From: Niebla homalea
Lineage: Eukaryota; Ascomycota; Lecanoromycetes; Lecanorales; Ramalinaceae
DNA: 64,000 nt
Assembly: GCA_019925105.1 (NCBI GenBank)
Contig: JAHGAU010000001.1
Location: 558,001 to 622,000, forward strand
Direction of reading: 5' to 3'
The position numbers were made by a program, and so were the translations under genes. Under the pieces are notes generated by a model, which saw only the letters and a list, made by a program, of their open reading frames with translations, did not search any database and had not been told where the DNA came from. Every line of letters begins with the position of its first letter. The first letter of the stretch is position 1. Shown here piece after piece: positions 1 through 10,203 of this stretch.

Positions 1-2278
1 CTTGAATACCTGGTTATCTAGCTGCTGCTCTGACCTTTCCTTTGCATGAATGGCGTATCATCATCACATGGGCACATTTGTATGGGTGGCGAAGAGACGA
101 TCAAAAGTGGTGTGCTGTTGTATAGGCACTCTATCAGGGAACGAAACGCTCGCTCACTGGGCGAACGACGCCTGGAGGCCTACGTGCCTGATTCCCAAAC
201 CTACTTGGTAAGGCAGTATTGCAACAGTCAATCTTTGAATCATAAGTAGCAATCTTGCTAATCACTGGATCTAACACCATTACAAATCGTGGGGACGACG
301 TCTACCGTACTCTTAGCCCCAGCATATCCAAGTGACTTCTTGAAGAAATAAGACCTTTCAATTGTCAAAGCCCCTGCGAAGGTGTGTTTCAATCATTTGC
401 ATCTCGGCGCCCCACCACTAACAGGCCGTGTCGTTGTAGGTGAAACAATTCTCTCCTCATTTCGGGCTCTCTCTCTCTCTGGATCCATATTCCCGAGCTC
501 ATTCGGCTCACAATCTTCATCTATTACCTCTGAGCATCGTCGTCGACTTGGCCCTTGTAACGAACTCTGAGATTGTTGATCCGGCTCTGACACACCATTC
601 ACCATAGTCACGCTCTGCACTGCTTACAACACCTATCCAGACGTCTCTGCGGCCCGAAATTCCACCCTGCGTCGCCTGGTGCTGTCTTCATCCGCTTTGC
701 ATAGCTCTGAACCCCAAGGTACGACGAGTTCAAGTCGGCCGACAATCTCTAGTGCCACATCTAATGACACACAAGTTTCTTCTTGGCAGATTGCTGCCGA
801 GAATCCTCTGTGCTTCGTCTTTGATGTCCTGGAAGGTAATACATGAGGTGCGTATAAGCATGGTGAAATCTCCCTCGATGGAGGCAGAGCTGCCTGGTTC
901 TGAACAGCCAGTCAATGATCACTGCCCAAAAGTAGCGGGTTGAAGATATCTGATCTTCCACTAATGGGGTTCATTTCAATGGTGGAGGAGGGGAGCTAGT
1001 GCTTGGGTGCACAATATGTGAAGGATTGTCGGTAGACATGATCATCCCTGAAACAGAGTCTTTTTATATGGATCAGAATTCCTAGTAGAAAAAACTTATC
1101 CAGCACTCCTCAAATTAGTAGAGAGAAGGTTTCAGGAACAGAAGTTGAAGGATAGATAGGTCTCCATATCAAGGCAAGCAACTCTCCGGGAGACATTTCG
1201 CGCAGCCTGACACTGGAGGCAAAATCGATACGTAAGAATGATCATGCGCCTTTTAAGGCCTAATTTTCTTCCATTATTGTGACGTGGGTAGTTGTTTCAA
1301 TTTCGCTGTAGGCTCGATTCCTATTGGCGCTAGTCGTGGTGCAGTGGTACTCAGTGTTATCTTATGACATGAGCCCTCGTGCGCTACAATCTAGGTTAGT
1401 TTTCATGTAACCTAACCCGAGCGCACTGACCCTCGATGCTTAACGTGCATGCTTAGAGCTTAACATATATATCGTACATCCGATAGTTATTTTCGCTCAC
1501 AATGTACGGCGAATCAGCTGGAGTGTGTGGCACCTATCAAATCCTCTAGAACTAGGCCCAAGCCAAGGTATCCAATTATCAAGGCTTCGACGGATCAGGT
1601 AGTACTTGGTCTACTGTGGGGACACCCGCCTAATGAAGTCTATTGATGTTTCGGTAAGAAGCTTTTGCTGCTTCTTTCGAGCAAAACAGACTTTGTTCTC
1701 ATTGGGCTGGGGCTTCGAGTGCACGTTGCTTTGATGATTTGGAAGCTTTCTGAAGCGTTTCAAGGAAATCTTTTAGGGGTTAGATATATAAGAAGTTGAG
1801 AATGATGACTAGCTCGTACTATAAAGTGAAGTTGACTCTTGCACTCTGACCTTTCGTGGTTCTTCGGAAATACATATAACCTTTTGGAATCAAGGTCGAC
1901 GAGCATTTCTGTCCCCTCAAGCCCGTTTGAAGAAACCTGAGGCCTCAAATTTCTCGGAAAATCCGACGTGGAATCCTTCAAGGGGATTTCGGTTCTGCCT
2001 GTATTTATTCACAATCTATTTATTTTCCCTGGTCCTTCCTCACTGATCAAACCCAACAATCTGAATGTGAATCTACTCCGCCCTAACTTCTAGACCCATA
2101 GTCAATTATCGCTCTTCTGTCTTGTGAGCCTTACAATAATTCATCAAGTCTTCCAGCCTGGTATTGGACGGAAATACGCGTTTGCTGGATTTGCTGGATA
2201 CTCATTTCGAGATTCGCCTTTTCCGCGGTAAATACGCAGTTTGCTGTTGATTTGCTTGAGTCGCAGAAGGATCTCGCT
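1..2278. other. Gene-poor stretch, no gene recognised
   Basis: Only short open frames of under 80 codons occur on either strand, and none gives a recognisable protein, a CxH-CxxC module or a plausible exon chain. I see no tRNA, transposon terminal repeat or tandem array. It is the outer flank of the small Cys/His gene cluster. Confidence 0.5.
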
Positions 2279-2995
2279 TCAGGCGCGAACCAATAGGTGC
2301 ATGATCCGCCCGAAAGACTGGTCATCTCTCTCCCAGAATGTCTCGTCCCAGCCCATGTGCACTCGCTCAAACCTCTTTCGGGCGGAGCTCTTAGCTTCTG
2401 AGTAGTCTGCGTCGTACTGAATGCGTAGACCTTGCCAGAAATTGTATTGACCGCGGTATCTCACCTCGTCCTTTGGTGGCTCTTTCCCTCCCGCCAGAAT
2501 CTCACGATACCACTCAGCCTTCTCTAAAGCGAAGTCACTGAAGGTACGATTTGACTTGCATTCTTTCTTCATCGTTTGATATGTCTTCCGCCCGTGACAT
2601 GCTCTGCATACCTCCCCCCCCGGAATGTAGAGTTTTGCGGGATCATCGGTATGTCCACAGCCCCATGCTTGGTAATGCTGATGATCCGGGCAGCTCAAGC
2701 ATGCTGCTGCCGTTCCGCGGTCCGGGCAACCGCAGGCCCATCGCATCAGCTCCTGTTCACATGTAGCACAGTATCTCTGACTGTCCACGACAACCCTATG
2801 CGACTCGCCCAGGTGACCACATTTCCACGGTAATTCTTTGCTACAGTCCTCGCAGTCCAGATTTTGGTCTAGCCTTCCATCACCCATGTGTCCGCAAGCT
2901 AATCGATGATTGTCAAGCCACAAGTCGTTCATTTTGGTATCAGCGTACGGGCTCTCATTGGGGAACTCTGAAGAAAAGTGATGATAAGACATCAA
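2279..2995 (-). CDS. Four-module CxH-CxxC cysteine-rich protein (member 1)
   Basis: An intact single-exon frame of 238 residues with no family name that I recognise. The N-terminal half is four consecutive Cys/His modules: C34-x-H36 with C48-x2-C51, C59-x-H61 with C76-x2-C79, C88-x-C90 with C99-x2-C102, and C113-x-H115 with C130-x2-C133. Each module could hold one metal ion, probably zinc (inference). A charged helical region follows, and then a C-terminal segment with W-x4-W-x-R-D, also found in the members at 3825 and 5266. There is no signal peptide or membrane segment, so it is probably intracellular. Two adjacent Met codons open the frame; the first is used. A TATA-like box lies about 170 bp upstream. 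It is divergent from the frameshifted paralogue at 3825. No function can be assigned. Confidence 0.75.
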   Translation of the reverse strand: MMSYHHFSSEFPNESPYADTKMNDLWLDNHRLACGHMGDGRLDQNLDCEDCSKELPWKCGHLGESHRVVVDSQRYCATCEQELMRWACGCPDRGTAAACLSCPDHQHYQAWGCGHTDDPAKLYIPGGEVCRACHGRKTYQTMKKECKSNRTFSDFALEKAEWYREILAGGKEPPKDEVRYRGQYNFWQGLRIQYDADYSEAKSSARKRFERVHMGWDETFWERDDQSFGRIMHLLVRA

Positions 2996-3824
2996 GAAAA
3001 GCCGAGGGTCCTAGTGATACGTGGAGTCGAAAGATTTTGGTAGGTTTCTATTGAAAAAAAAGGCTTGAAGGTATTGCCAAAGACTCAAAGTCATCTAACT
3101 TTAGTGGTTAGTCAGGAGATATCTAGAGATTTGGAAAGAAAACAAGAAAAGCCGACAGATCAGCGCAATTTATAGCCAAAGTTCACTGCTGGGATCTAGT
3201 ACAGGTTGCACGTCAAGTGACGTCGCTTGAAACCAATAAGCCTACGGAGTACGGCATCAAACAGGCCATGTAGCAAACAAGGCGCGGAAGCACTTCCTCT
3301 AGATGCGTCATAGCTAATGAAGACCATGATCGGCGGCCATACTGACGGTAGTATGAGTCACCGCGACTGCAAAGCCAGCCAGTGATTGCGCAGGCTCATC
3401 AGTACTACCTTAGCGACGGCTCCTATTGATCGGGATAAGCGACGCATTCGTAAGCTTGGCTCCTCCGATTGCCGGGGCGCAGGGACATAGGAGTAGCGGC
3501 CAATCTGGCAGGATCAAGAGCCATCCGATGGGAGGCGATAGTACCACCTCGAGCTCAGGTTCAAGATGTATATCGCAAAGACACGACCCTTTCTGCGTGC
3601 ACTTACCGCTCTCCTATATGACAGTGTAGATGACGAGCGCCGAGAGCTTTTGGTTTCTTATTCAGCGGGCTCATAATGCCTTCTATCTGATCGAGATTCC
3701 CTCAACAATTATGATAATCCTTGGCCCACAGCCGCTGGTCATCCTCAGGGATAATCAAATTATCCCGCACAAGACAACTACAACCCCGTATTCGAACGCT
3801 TCCAAAATCTTTGCCCCTTTTGAC
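2996..3824. other. Divergent intergenic region between two paralogues
   Basis: About 830 bp separate the divergent members 1 and 2. It holds the TATA-like box of member 1. The open frame of member 2 extends upstream of 3825 on the plus strand, but that extension has no counterpart in member 1, so I treat it as non-coding. Confidence 0.4.
3168..3175 (-). promoter_or_regulatory. TATA-like box for the 2279-2995 gene
   Basis: On the minus strand the sequence is CTATAAAT, about 173 bp upstream of the ATG at 2995. Only its position and consensus support it. Confidence 0.35.
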
Positions 3825-4513
3825 ATGTTTCGGGACAATTCTCAAGACTCTTACAACAGGAAATACGTGCCGTCTTCCGAACTTCTGCTGCCCGATGAGC
3901 ACATCGACAAGTACCGGAAGAATTCGTGCCGCCATTTTGGGGGATCTGGAGGCGCGAATGCACACTACAAATGCACCAAGTGCAGAACTTGGAAGTGTGG
4001 CCACATCGGGGAGCCGCAAGAGGCCGTGAAAGATTACGAGAATTGTGATATATGCAAGCAGTTGAAAGATGGGCATGCGATTGCCCGGATCGTGGACGAG
4101 CGGACGCAACGTCGAATTGTCCGGACCATCGCGGTTGGATACCATGGGCGTGCACTCATACAGGTCCCCCGGAGCGGGTGCATGAATTTATGACGTGCAT
4201 ACTTTGTTGTGGTCGATCGACTTATGAAGCGTACATGGCTAGCGACAAGATCCAGGCAAAAATGGAGGCTATTTCAGACGAGGTGAAGCGCTGCAAAACT
4301 CTTCTGGCCAACGGAATGGACGGTGATAGGAGGCTATCGAGGAACGAACTCATCGCGCAGGAGACCAAGATGAGGACGCTCGGTGAAGAGCATAGCGTTG
4401 TGCACAAGGAGCTGCAGAGGATTGTAGTCCCGTCCCATGCTTCCAAAAAGCAATTCGGCAGACAATGGAGCCTTCGGGAGTGGGAGCAGGACTACAAAAG
4501 GAACCATCTATGA
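3825..4513 (+). pseudogene. Frameshifted CxH-CxxC protein (member 2)
   Basis: This is a paralogue of the 2279-2995 protein read in two frames. From the ATG at 3825 it gives modules C35-x-H37/C50-x2-C53 and C58-x-H60/C74-x2-C77. Near 4067 the homology jumps to the -1 frame, which continues with the RWAC-x-CPDRG third module, a C-x-H fourth module, a helical region and the C-terminal W-x3-EW-x-QD motif, ending at 4513. No GT donor at the junction could remove the shift by splicing, and one extra base in the AAA run would restore a single frame. It is either a pseudogene or carries a one-base sequence error. The frame is open upstream of 3825, but that part does not match member 1. Confidence 0.6.
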
Positions 4514-5265
4514 ATAGAAGTAATCTCCCCCGGGCTGTCGAAAGCAACCTTAACCGGGTGAACTGTGGAATTGCAGGCGGTCTTCATCGTCAGCATGTCT
4601 TTAGCTCGGTTGTAGGTCGACCTGGCTTTATGTGCTTTTCAGAATCGAGGTCCCAGCAAGTTCGGTCTCTGGTATTTGGAGGAGGATGTGAGTTATGTAT
4701 GTAGAGTAGGCCAACATCTTCAGGAGGTGGTCCATCTCGCATCACGATTGAGATCACAATCAAAGGTCCTTTTCCAATTTGGCAACTCTGCTAAGGATTC
4801 CTTCAACAGGGACACGTGATGAGTTTGGATTGATCATTCGAGGTTTCAAGCTGGGGTCTTCCAAGCTCTGCGCATTTTCAGAGACAATGTTATGGATTCC
4901 ACACATATATCCCAAAGACTTAAGTTTTCTAGTGTACACCTACAGCACTCCCAGATCAGTCATACGGCATCTAGTCTGGATGAGGAAGTTTCACTTTGAT
5001 TCTACGAAACCGTGGTCATGTAGTACTCGGAAGGACCGATCAAGCTTAGAAGTTTATTTGATTGTTGCAATGTACAGAATGACATGTAGACGTACAGAAC
5101 CAAAACATGGATTTCACTAGATGGTAATGGCACGCTTTGCATGAGATGCCACCCTGTGCCCCTAAACTCCAACCCTTGGCTTTGCTGGAAAGTCTTATCC
5201 AGGAACAGCCACGATTGTATCCAACCATCCCCAAACCTATGACATGCCCATCGTAAAGCTTCCCA
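4514..5265. other. Intergenic, nothing recognised
   Basis: Short frames on both strands lack family similarity or Cys-pair modules. It separates two convergent paralogues. Confidence 0.4.
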
Positions 5266-5889
5266 TCAGGTTCCGGTAAAAAAAGAAACTGGGCCTGGGG
5301 GGCTTCCGATGAGAGTAGACATAATCACCTCGTACTTCCTATAATCCTCTTGCCAATGTTGCTCATCGAACTTCCCATGGGAAAGTTCAAATTTTGCTAC
5401 CGCCTGTTGGCGTTTGAGAAGCTTTTGGTTGGTCTCTTCCTCTATCTGTCTAGCCAACGCAGCCATCCGATCATAAAATTTCATGTTTTGCTCTGTGCTC
5501 CAACTGTGTCGAAACTGTGCTGCCGCAGCCTCTTCATACTCGATCTCTTCATGGAGAGATCTGATGTTCTCTCGTGCTTGGCTGTCAATCTCACGCAATC
5601 TTTGAGTTGTTCGACGACCATCACATTTCCTGCATCCAGTATCGTAGAGAGCGTCAATCACCTCTGCCGGATCGCCGTAATGACGACATCCGGGCCACTT
5701 TATGTAGTGCCAATGGTGTATGCATGGTTGGCCGAATTTGATGGCTGAATCGGCGGTTGCTTCGTCTTCACACCCACATACCGCCCTCATCAACTCCCTA
5801 TGCAGGGCACAAAGCGGTACATCTACACCAGATGCCGATGGCCAAAGACAATCACACTCCAATTCTGGCAATGCTGGCATGGTTGACAT
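5266..5889 (-). CDS. Three-module CxH-CxxC cysteine-rich protein (member 3)
   Basis: An intact 207-residue frame related to the 2279 protein but lacking its first module. The modules are C12-x-C14/C27-x2-H30, C38-x-C40/C56-x2-H59 and C68-x-H70/C86-x2-C89. The stretch RELMRAVCGC matches QELMRWACGC of member 1, which fixes the alignment to modules 2-4. A long charged, probably coiled-coil region (about 95-180) is followed by the W-x-EDY C-terminal motif seen in the other members. There is no secretion signal. The start is the first ATG after an upstream stop-rich region holding a 16-bp tandem repeat and a TATA box. The function is unknown. Confidence 0.75.
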   Translation of the reverse strand: MSTMPALPELECDCLWPSASGVDVPLCALHRELMRAVCGCEDEATADSAIKFGQPCIHHWHYIKWPGCRHYGDPAEVIDALYDTGCRKCDGRRTTQRLREIDSQARENIRSLHEEIEYEEAAAAQFRHSWSTEQNMKFYDRMAALARQIEEETNQKLLKRQQAVAKFELSHGKFDEQHWQEDYRKYEVIMSTLIGSPPGPVSFFTGT

Positions 5890-5933
5890 GATTTAAGACT
5901 TGAGATCGAGTATGCTAGTACGGCTGGAATGAT

Positions 5934-6020
5934 GATGAGGAAGGGTAATGGTGAGGAAAGGTAACGGTGAGGGAGGGTAATGGTGAGGAAGGGTAATGGT
6001 GAGGAATGGTAATGATGAGG
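5934..6020. repeat. 16-bp tandem repeat, about 5.4 copies
   Basis: The unit GGTGAGGAAGGGTAAT is repeated with one or two changes per copy. It lies 45-131 bp upstream of the ATG at 5889, so it is in the leader or proximal promoter of member 3. Confidence 0.85.
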
Positions 6021-6132
6021 CAGTATCTGTTTATCGTAACAAGTCCTGAAATGTAATAGAACTCTGTGAAGACTTGCCAAGTGGATATCTCGAAGTAATG
6101 AGGATGAGAGAAGAAGTGCTGCAAGCAAGCAT

Positions 6133-6141
6133 CTTATATAG
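6133..6141 (-). promoter_or_regulatory. TATA box for the 5266-5889 gene
   Basis: The minus strand reads CTATATAAG, a near-consensus TATA box about 245 bp upstream of the start codon. The tandem repeat lies between it and the gene. Confidence 0.4.
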
Positions 6142-8055
6142 ACTGCGAGCTACTATCGCTGTCCTATACTCTTTCCGGTAATTCACGTGGTTGCAACCGT
6201 ATTACGTAGGGGGATATTATTTGAAACCAGATCAGTGACAGACTAGATATGTCAGTCGTGTCTGCTACTTCAGTGTAGCGAATGAGACCTTGCAGTCGTT
6301 CTCGTGGTTCTCGTGGTGGACGTCATGTGCATCATGCAAGCTTCCAGCTGATTGCTAGCCAGTGTTTGCAGAATATTGAGATTGTCACCTGGGCAGAACT
6401 TGCGCCCAGAGGTGCCACAAAGACACATTCGAAGCAGCGTGACGTGACGTTCCGCTTCCTTGGGCCACCAGGAGCACAAATCTAGCGGTATGAGTACTAA
6501 TCCTGTTCCAGTAGCGTGACCCCGGCCTTAGAAGCATTTCGTCTACGCTTCCTAATGAACGACATTGTGAATGCGGGATCAATGCACATCACATGGGACG
6601 TCTCAGAGCTGCGATCAATGAACTTCTTAACCCAGAGGGTGGAAATTTGAGCAGGCTTTGAAGCCTTATGTCACCCGCAGCTCGGGATGTCGCTCATGAT
6701 TCGAACATGCATGTAGGAATGTGTGCCTCATGGCGTGAGTAAATGTTCACTTCGTTTCAGATTAGCATCGTCATTGGCGAAGTATACTAGCAAAATTCAT
6801 ATCCCCAAAGCCTGTATCAGATTTTTGTTATACTGTGCTACGTGCAACCTACTCCATCAGAACCACGTGGGCAATTCGAGAATGGCCTAAAGATTGTTGA
6901 AGCGCAGCTACGGAAGAGTTTCTTTCGGGTTTTGGACATGGCGATCCTGGGACAGCACGCCGTTGGAGCAAATTTCGCAGCTTTGTCAGCACTGAGAACA
7001 TTCGAGTGGTATCGGCGTTGACCGCTCCTTGGTAGTTGACATGCATCCATAACGGCGTTCCATTGGAGGAACGATAGTGGCGGAAATAGGGGCTGTCGTC
7101 CATTGATCTACGTTCATTCCCGGCGAAGAAAATATCTTACGTCCCCTCGCACGCTCTTTCCAGCCTCGCGTTTGCTTGGAAATCTTGGAGATAAGCATGA
7201 ATATATCTGAGACGGCTTTGACGACGGACAGAATAATTTCATCGATCTGTTCGCTGCTCAAGGTTCAAGTACCAAGATGGCGCGGTGGTGAAAGCACTAT
7301 TAATATACCCATATGATAAGATCTCACATCAAGAATGAGCTCTATATAGCCCATGTTTTGGCGAGCATCATCTCGCAACAAAGTTGCAGAGCTAGCAAAA
7401 TGAGACCTGGACGGTGAGATTAGACTTGATGGTAGACTGCAAGTCGTCAAGACTACGATTGCTAGCTATGGTGCTGGAAGTAAATTGGGTGTTTGCTTTC
7501 AAACATCATTAGCCCTGGTATTTCGTTTGGCGCAGCTCTAGGATAAATAATAGAGGCTAACAGTCGTTATCTCATATAGGCAATTCCTCTTGAGGGAGGA
7601 CTCAATGTGACCGTTATCATTAGGTGTATCAAAATTTGGATCAGAGGCTACCTGAAGGTTTAACAAGTCTGCGGGTATGAACAGAGGAACAGGATCTTGA
7701 ATTCTGGTGGCCCTAAGATCTTCGCGGGCACTAAATAAGAGTTCGGATTGAAACAACATCAAGAAACGACAACGAAGGTGAAGGCCTTCTGAGTAAGCAA
7801 ACAAAAATTGTTGCCCTGAATGTTTAGCTCCACTATAGATCTCTTCGAGGTTGCCCCGGAAAAAATCCATGTACCATTTCCGGCATGAAGGAGACAAAGC
7901 TCAGCAACAGCTAATTGACTCTCACCCATCCAATGTGATCAACACTAGTGACCAAACCATGAGGTACTGCAGTATCTCCCAAAATCCTCCCTACACCCCC
8001 TTAAAACCTCACCATCCCCAATCAACGCCTCCTCATTCTCCCTCGCCCCAACACC

Positions 8056-8523
8056 TCACGGACCCTCTTTCTTCCACTCCCCATACTGATTCTCCCCATA
8101 CTGATACTCCCCCTTGGCCAGTACCTCATAACTCAGCATCTTCGCAAGCTGGTCCTCCCTCGCGCCCTCCAGCCCCCCAATTTCCTCCTCCAACCACTGG
8201 ATCTCCCTTCCCCACTCTCCCGGCAAATTCGGATTCTCCCTCACATCATCGCTGAGGCGGCCCAAGTCGCCCCGTTTCCGCGTGAGAGTCGTGTCGATGG
8301 CGCGGATGATGATGCAGTAGCGGTTGTTGGAGGCGGTGATGCGGGACTTGGTAAATTCCTGTGGGGAGGGAGAGAAGGGCATTCGTGAATTTCTGGAAGA
8401 AGGGAAGGGTGATGGGATTGTGAGGAGGGATGTACTGACCCAGGCATGCTGTTTGCATTGGAGGGGGGAGCCCTCGGGGGAGGGGGAGGGGCAGCCGCAG
8501 GTGTGGAGGTAGGGGCGGAGCAT
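8056..8523 (-). CDS. Small CxC-CxxH protein (member 4), two exons
   Basis: Exon 1 is 8440-8523 and exon 2 is 8056-8358, with an 81-nt intron (GTCAGT...CCCCACAG), giving 128 residues. The only Cys/His module is C9-x-C11 with C23-x2-H26, the same variant as the first module of the 5266 protein. The start HTCGCPSPSPEG is strikingly like HTCACPKSVPEG of the gene at 40197, which links the two clusters. The rest is charged and probably helical. The in-frame ATG at 8559 is an alternative start. The function is unknown and the gene model is moderately supported. Confidence 0.5.
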   Translation of the reverse strand: MLRPYLHTCGCPSPSPEGSPLQCKQHAWVSTSLLTIPSPFPSSRNSRMPFSPSPQEFTKSRITASNNRYCIIIRAIDTTLTRKRGDLGRLSDDVRENPNLPGEWGREIQWLEEEIGGLEGAREDQLAKMLSYEVLAKGEYQYGENQYGEWKKEGP

Positions 8524-9146
8524 GCCGATGTGTAAGATTCGATAATGTGGTGTGATCAAGGTGAGTGAATGGTGTTGTTGTGTTCTGGCAATGGATTGGT
8601 GTAGTGTTCATTGGTTTGGATACAGAGGCAAAAAAAGATAGCGATGCTTTGAGGTACCGGAACATCCATAATCACTCTGGCGTAACACCTTAGATGTGTC
8701 ATGCAACGTCACCGATGGGAATCCAACATAACACGAATCGGAGCTGTACACATGTTCGAAAGGATTATTGGTAGGCATTCCTGCGGACAGCGGTTTTTTG
8801 ATTAAGGTTTGGAAAATGTTTCCTCCAAAGGACTTTGTGCAGATGGACCTATATTTGATGGAACGATGATGAAATCTGTGAGGATCAAGTCGTGTTGTAA
8901 TCTCGTCATACTTGCTTAGCAGGAGCAAAGAATTCTGCAATCATTTTGATGAAATCTTTATAGGATGGGGCAAGTAAGAAAGCTCGGAAAACACAAATCA
9001 TGCGCAATTTGGTCTTCACATTTGCTAATCGTAGTATACTTCGTCACATAGCCTGCAAACCCGAAGTGCTTCTGTCATGACTTCCTTATTGGTTCTGTAT
9101 TCACCCTCTCGTAGAGTCAGGGATAAAACACGTCGTCGTACACTTC
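8524..9146. other. Intergenic, nothing recognised
   Basis: Short open frames only, with no module, repeat or RNA gene visible. Confidence 0.4.
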
Positions 9147-9671
9147 TCATGAGATTGTTCCATTTTCCAGTCCAGTCAACTCACGCCTCTGCTCCCGGAC
9201 GAGTCGCATCATATCTCCCTTCTCGCGAGTGTCGTGTGAATCTTTCTGCAAAGCTTGCAACACAAGTTCATTGGCAGGGATGTCCTCCTCCAGGGTCTCG
9301 ATTCTGAGCTTGACCTCTTTGACCTTGTCGTCGTACGACCCATATGGATATCTCTCCTTCACAATCACAATTTTCTCATAAATTGCGTCCTCCATATCCG
9401 TCTCTCTCCGCTTTTCGTCTTCGATGAATTGGGCGAAATCTTCGATGTCACGCGGGTTGTGCGGCTTGAACCTCATGGTTTGCAACACATGCTCGTCTGC
9501 AGCAATGACATTTCTGAGATCTTCGAGCTGCATTCCCAGGGTAGGATTTATGCGGGCTAGGCCTTCCTTGACTTCCTTTCTGGCGCAAGGCTCACATTTG
9601 ATGAGCTCGCCGCGGTAGTAATCAGAATCATGGCCGCATGTATATCGGTAAGGTTCCCTCCGCAGACACAT
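9147..9671 (-). CDS. Single-module CGH-CxxC coiled-coil protein (member 5)
   Basis: An uninterrupted 174-residue frame. One module, C12-G-H14 with C26-x2-C29-x-[KR], stands at the extreme N-terminus. The remaining 140 residues are very rich in Glu, Lys and Arg with heptad-like Leu/Ile/Val spacing and probably form coiled coils. This is the same architecture as the members at 41264 and 44978. There is no signal peptide or membrane segment. The family is unrecognised; metal binding by the Cys/His set is inferred from spacing only. Confidence 0.7.
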   Translation of the reverse strand: MCLRREPYRYTCGHDSDYYRGELIKCEPCARKEVKEGLARINPTLGMQLEDLRNVIAADEHVLQTMRFKPHNPRDIEDFAQFIEDEKRRETDMEDAIYEKIVIVKERYPYGSYDDKVKEVKLRIETLEEDIPANELVLQALQKDSHDTREKGDMMRLVREQRRELTGLENGTIS

Positions 9672-10203
9672 ATTCTTTGCTGGTGGATAGTCGCTTAGTA
9701 CAATTCCTAGTGAGAGTCGCTAAGTACAATTCCTGGCCTCTTTCAGAGACTGGGTTACCTATTTTGTTGATTTTGGATGCAGTTCGGGGAAGTTTTGAGA
9801 TGGGGGTTGAATGCTAAGGAAAAGATAATTTTCAATGTCCAATTGCTTTGTTGCATTGTCAAAGAACAAGTTGTGGAGAACAAAGCAGGCCATCAAATAC
9901 TGATTGCGAGACAATGACACCATGGTGATCACAGGCCATGGTGATTACAGGATATAGTGTCGTTCAGCGTTCATAATTCTGTTGCCGTTTCAACACCAGC
10001 TTGAAGCGCTTGCACGCCACTCGGTTCAAGGGAGGATCGAGACCAAGACTAATCGGCTTCGGTCCGCGGTAAAGTCCTCTCGAAGTTGTCTCGGTTAGAC
10101 TTGTTTTGACAGATCGAGGAGTGTTTGCAGGTAATTTCTTTGCCTGCATGCCTGCAATCTTTCGCGGTCATAACCCCAGACAGATTTACCCGTTTCCATT
10201 ACC
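9672..10203. other. Intergenic, nothing recognised
   Basis: No protein-like frame. It marks the boundary between the accessory cluster and the conserved block that begins with SRO7. Confidence 0.4.

Larger units (their letters stand above)
5890..8055. other. Long intergenic region with promoter elements
   Basis: It holds the tandem repeat and TATA box of the 5266-5889 gene, listed separately. One 119-codon open frame (7538-7897, minus) and several pieces at 6838-7450 (minus) look moderately protein-like, but I cannot assign them to a family or connect them with convincing splice sites. They could be remnants of a lost gene. Confidence 0.35.

Noticed and set aside
5934..6020. Tandem repeat considered as a CRISPR array
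   Set aside because: Units are directly adjacent with no spacers, and the host is a eukaryote.
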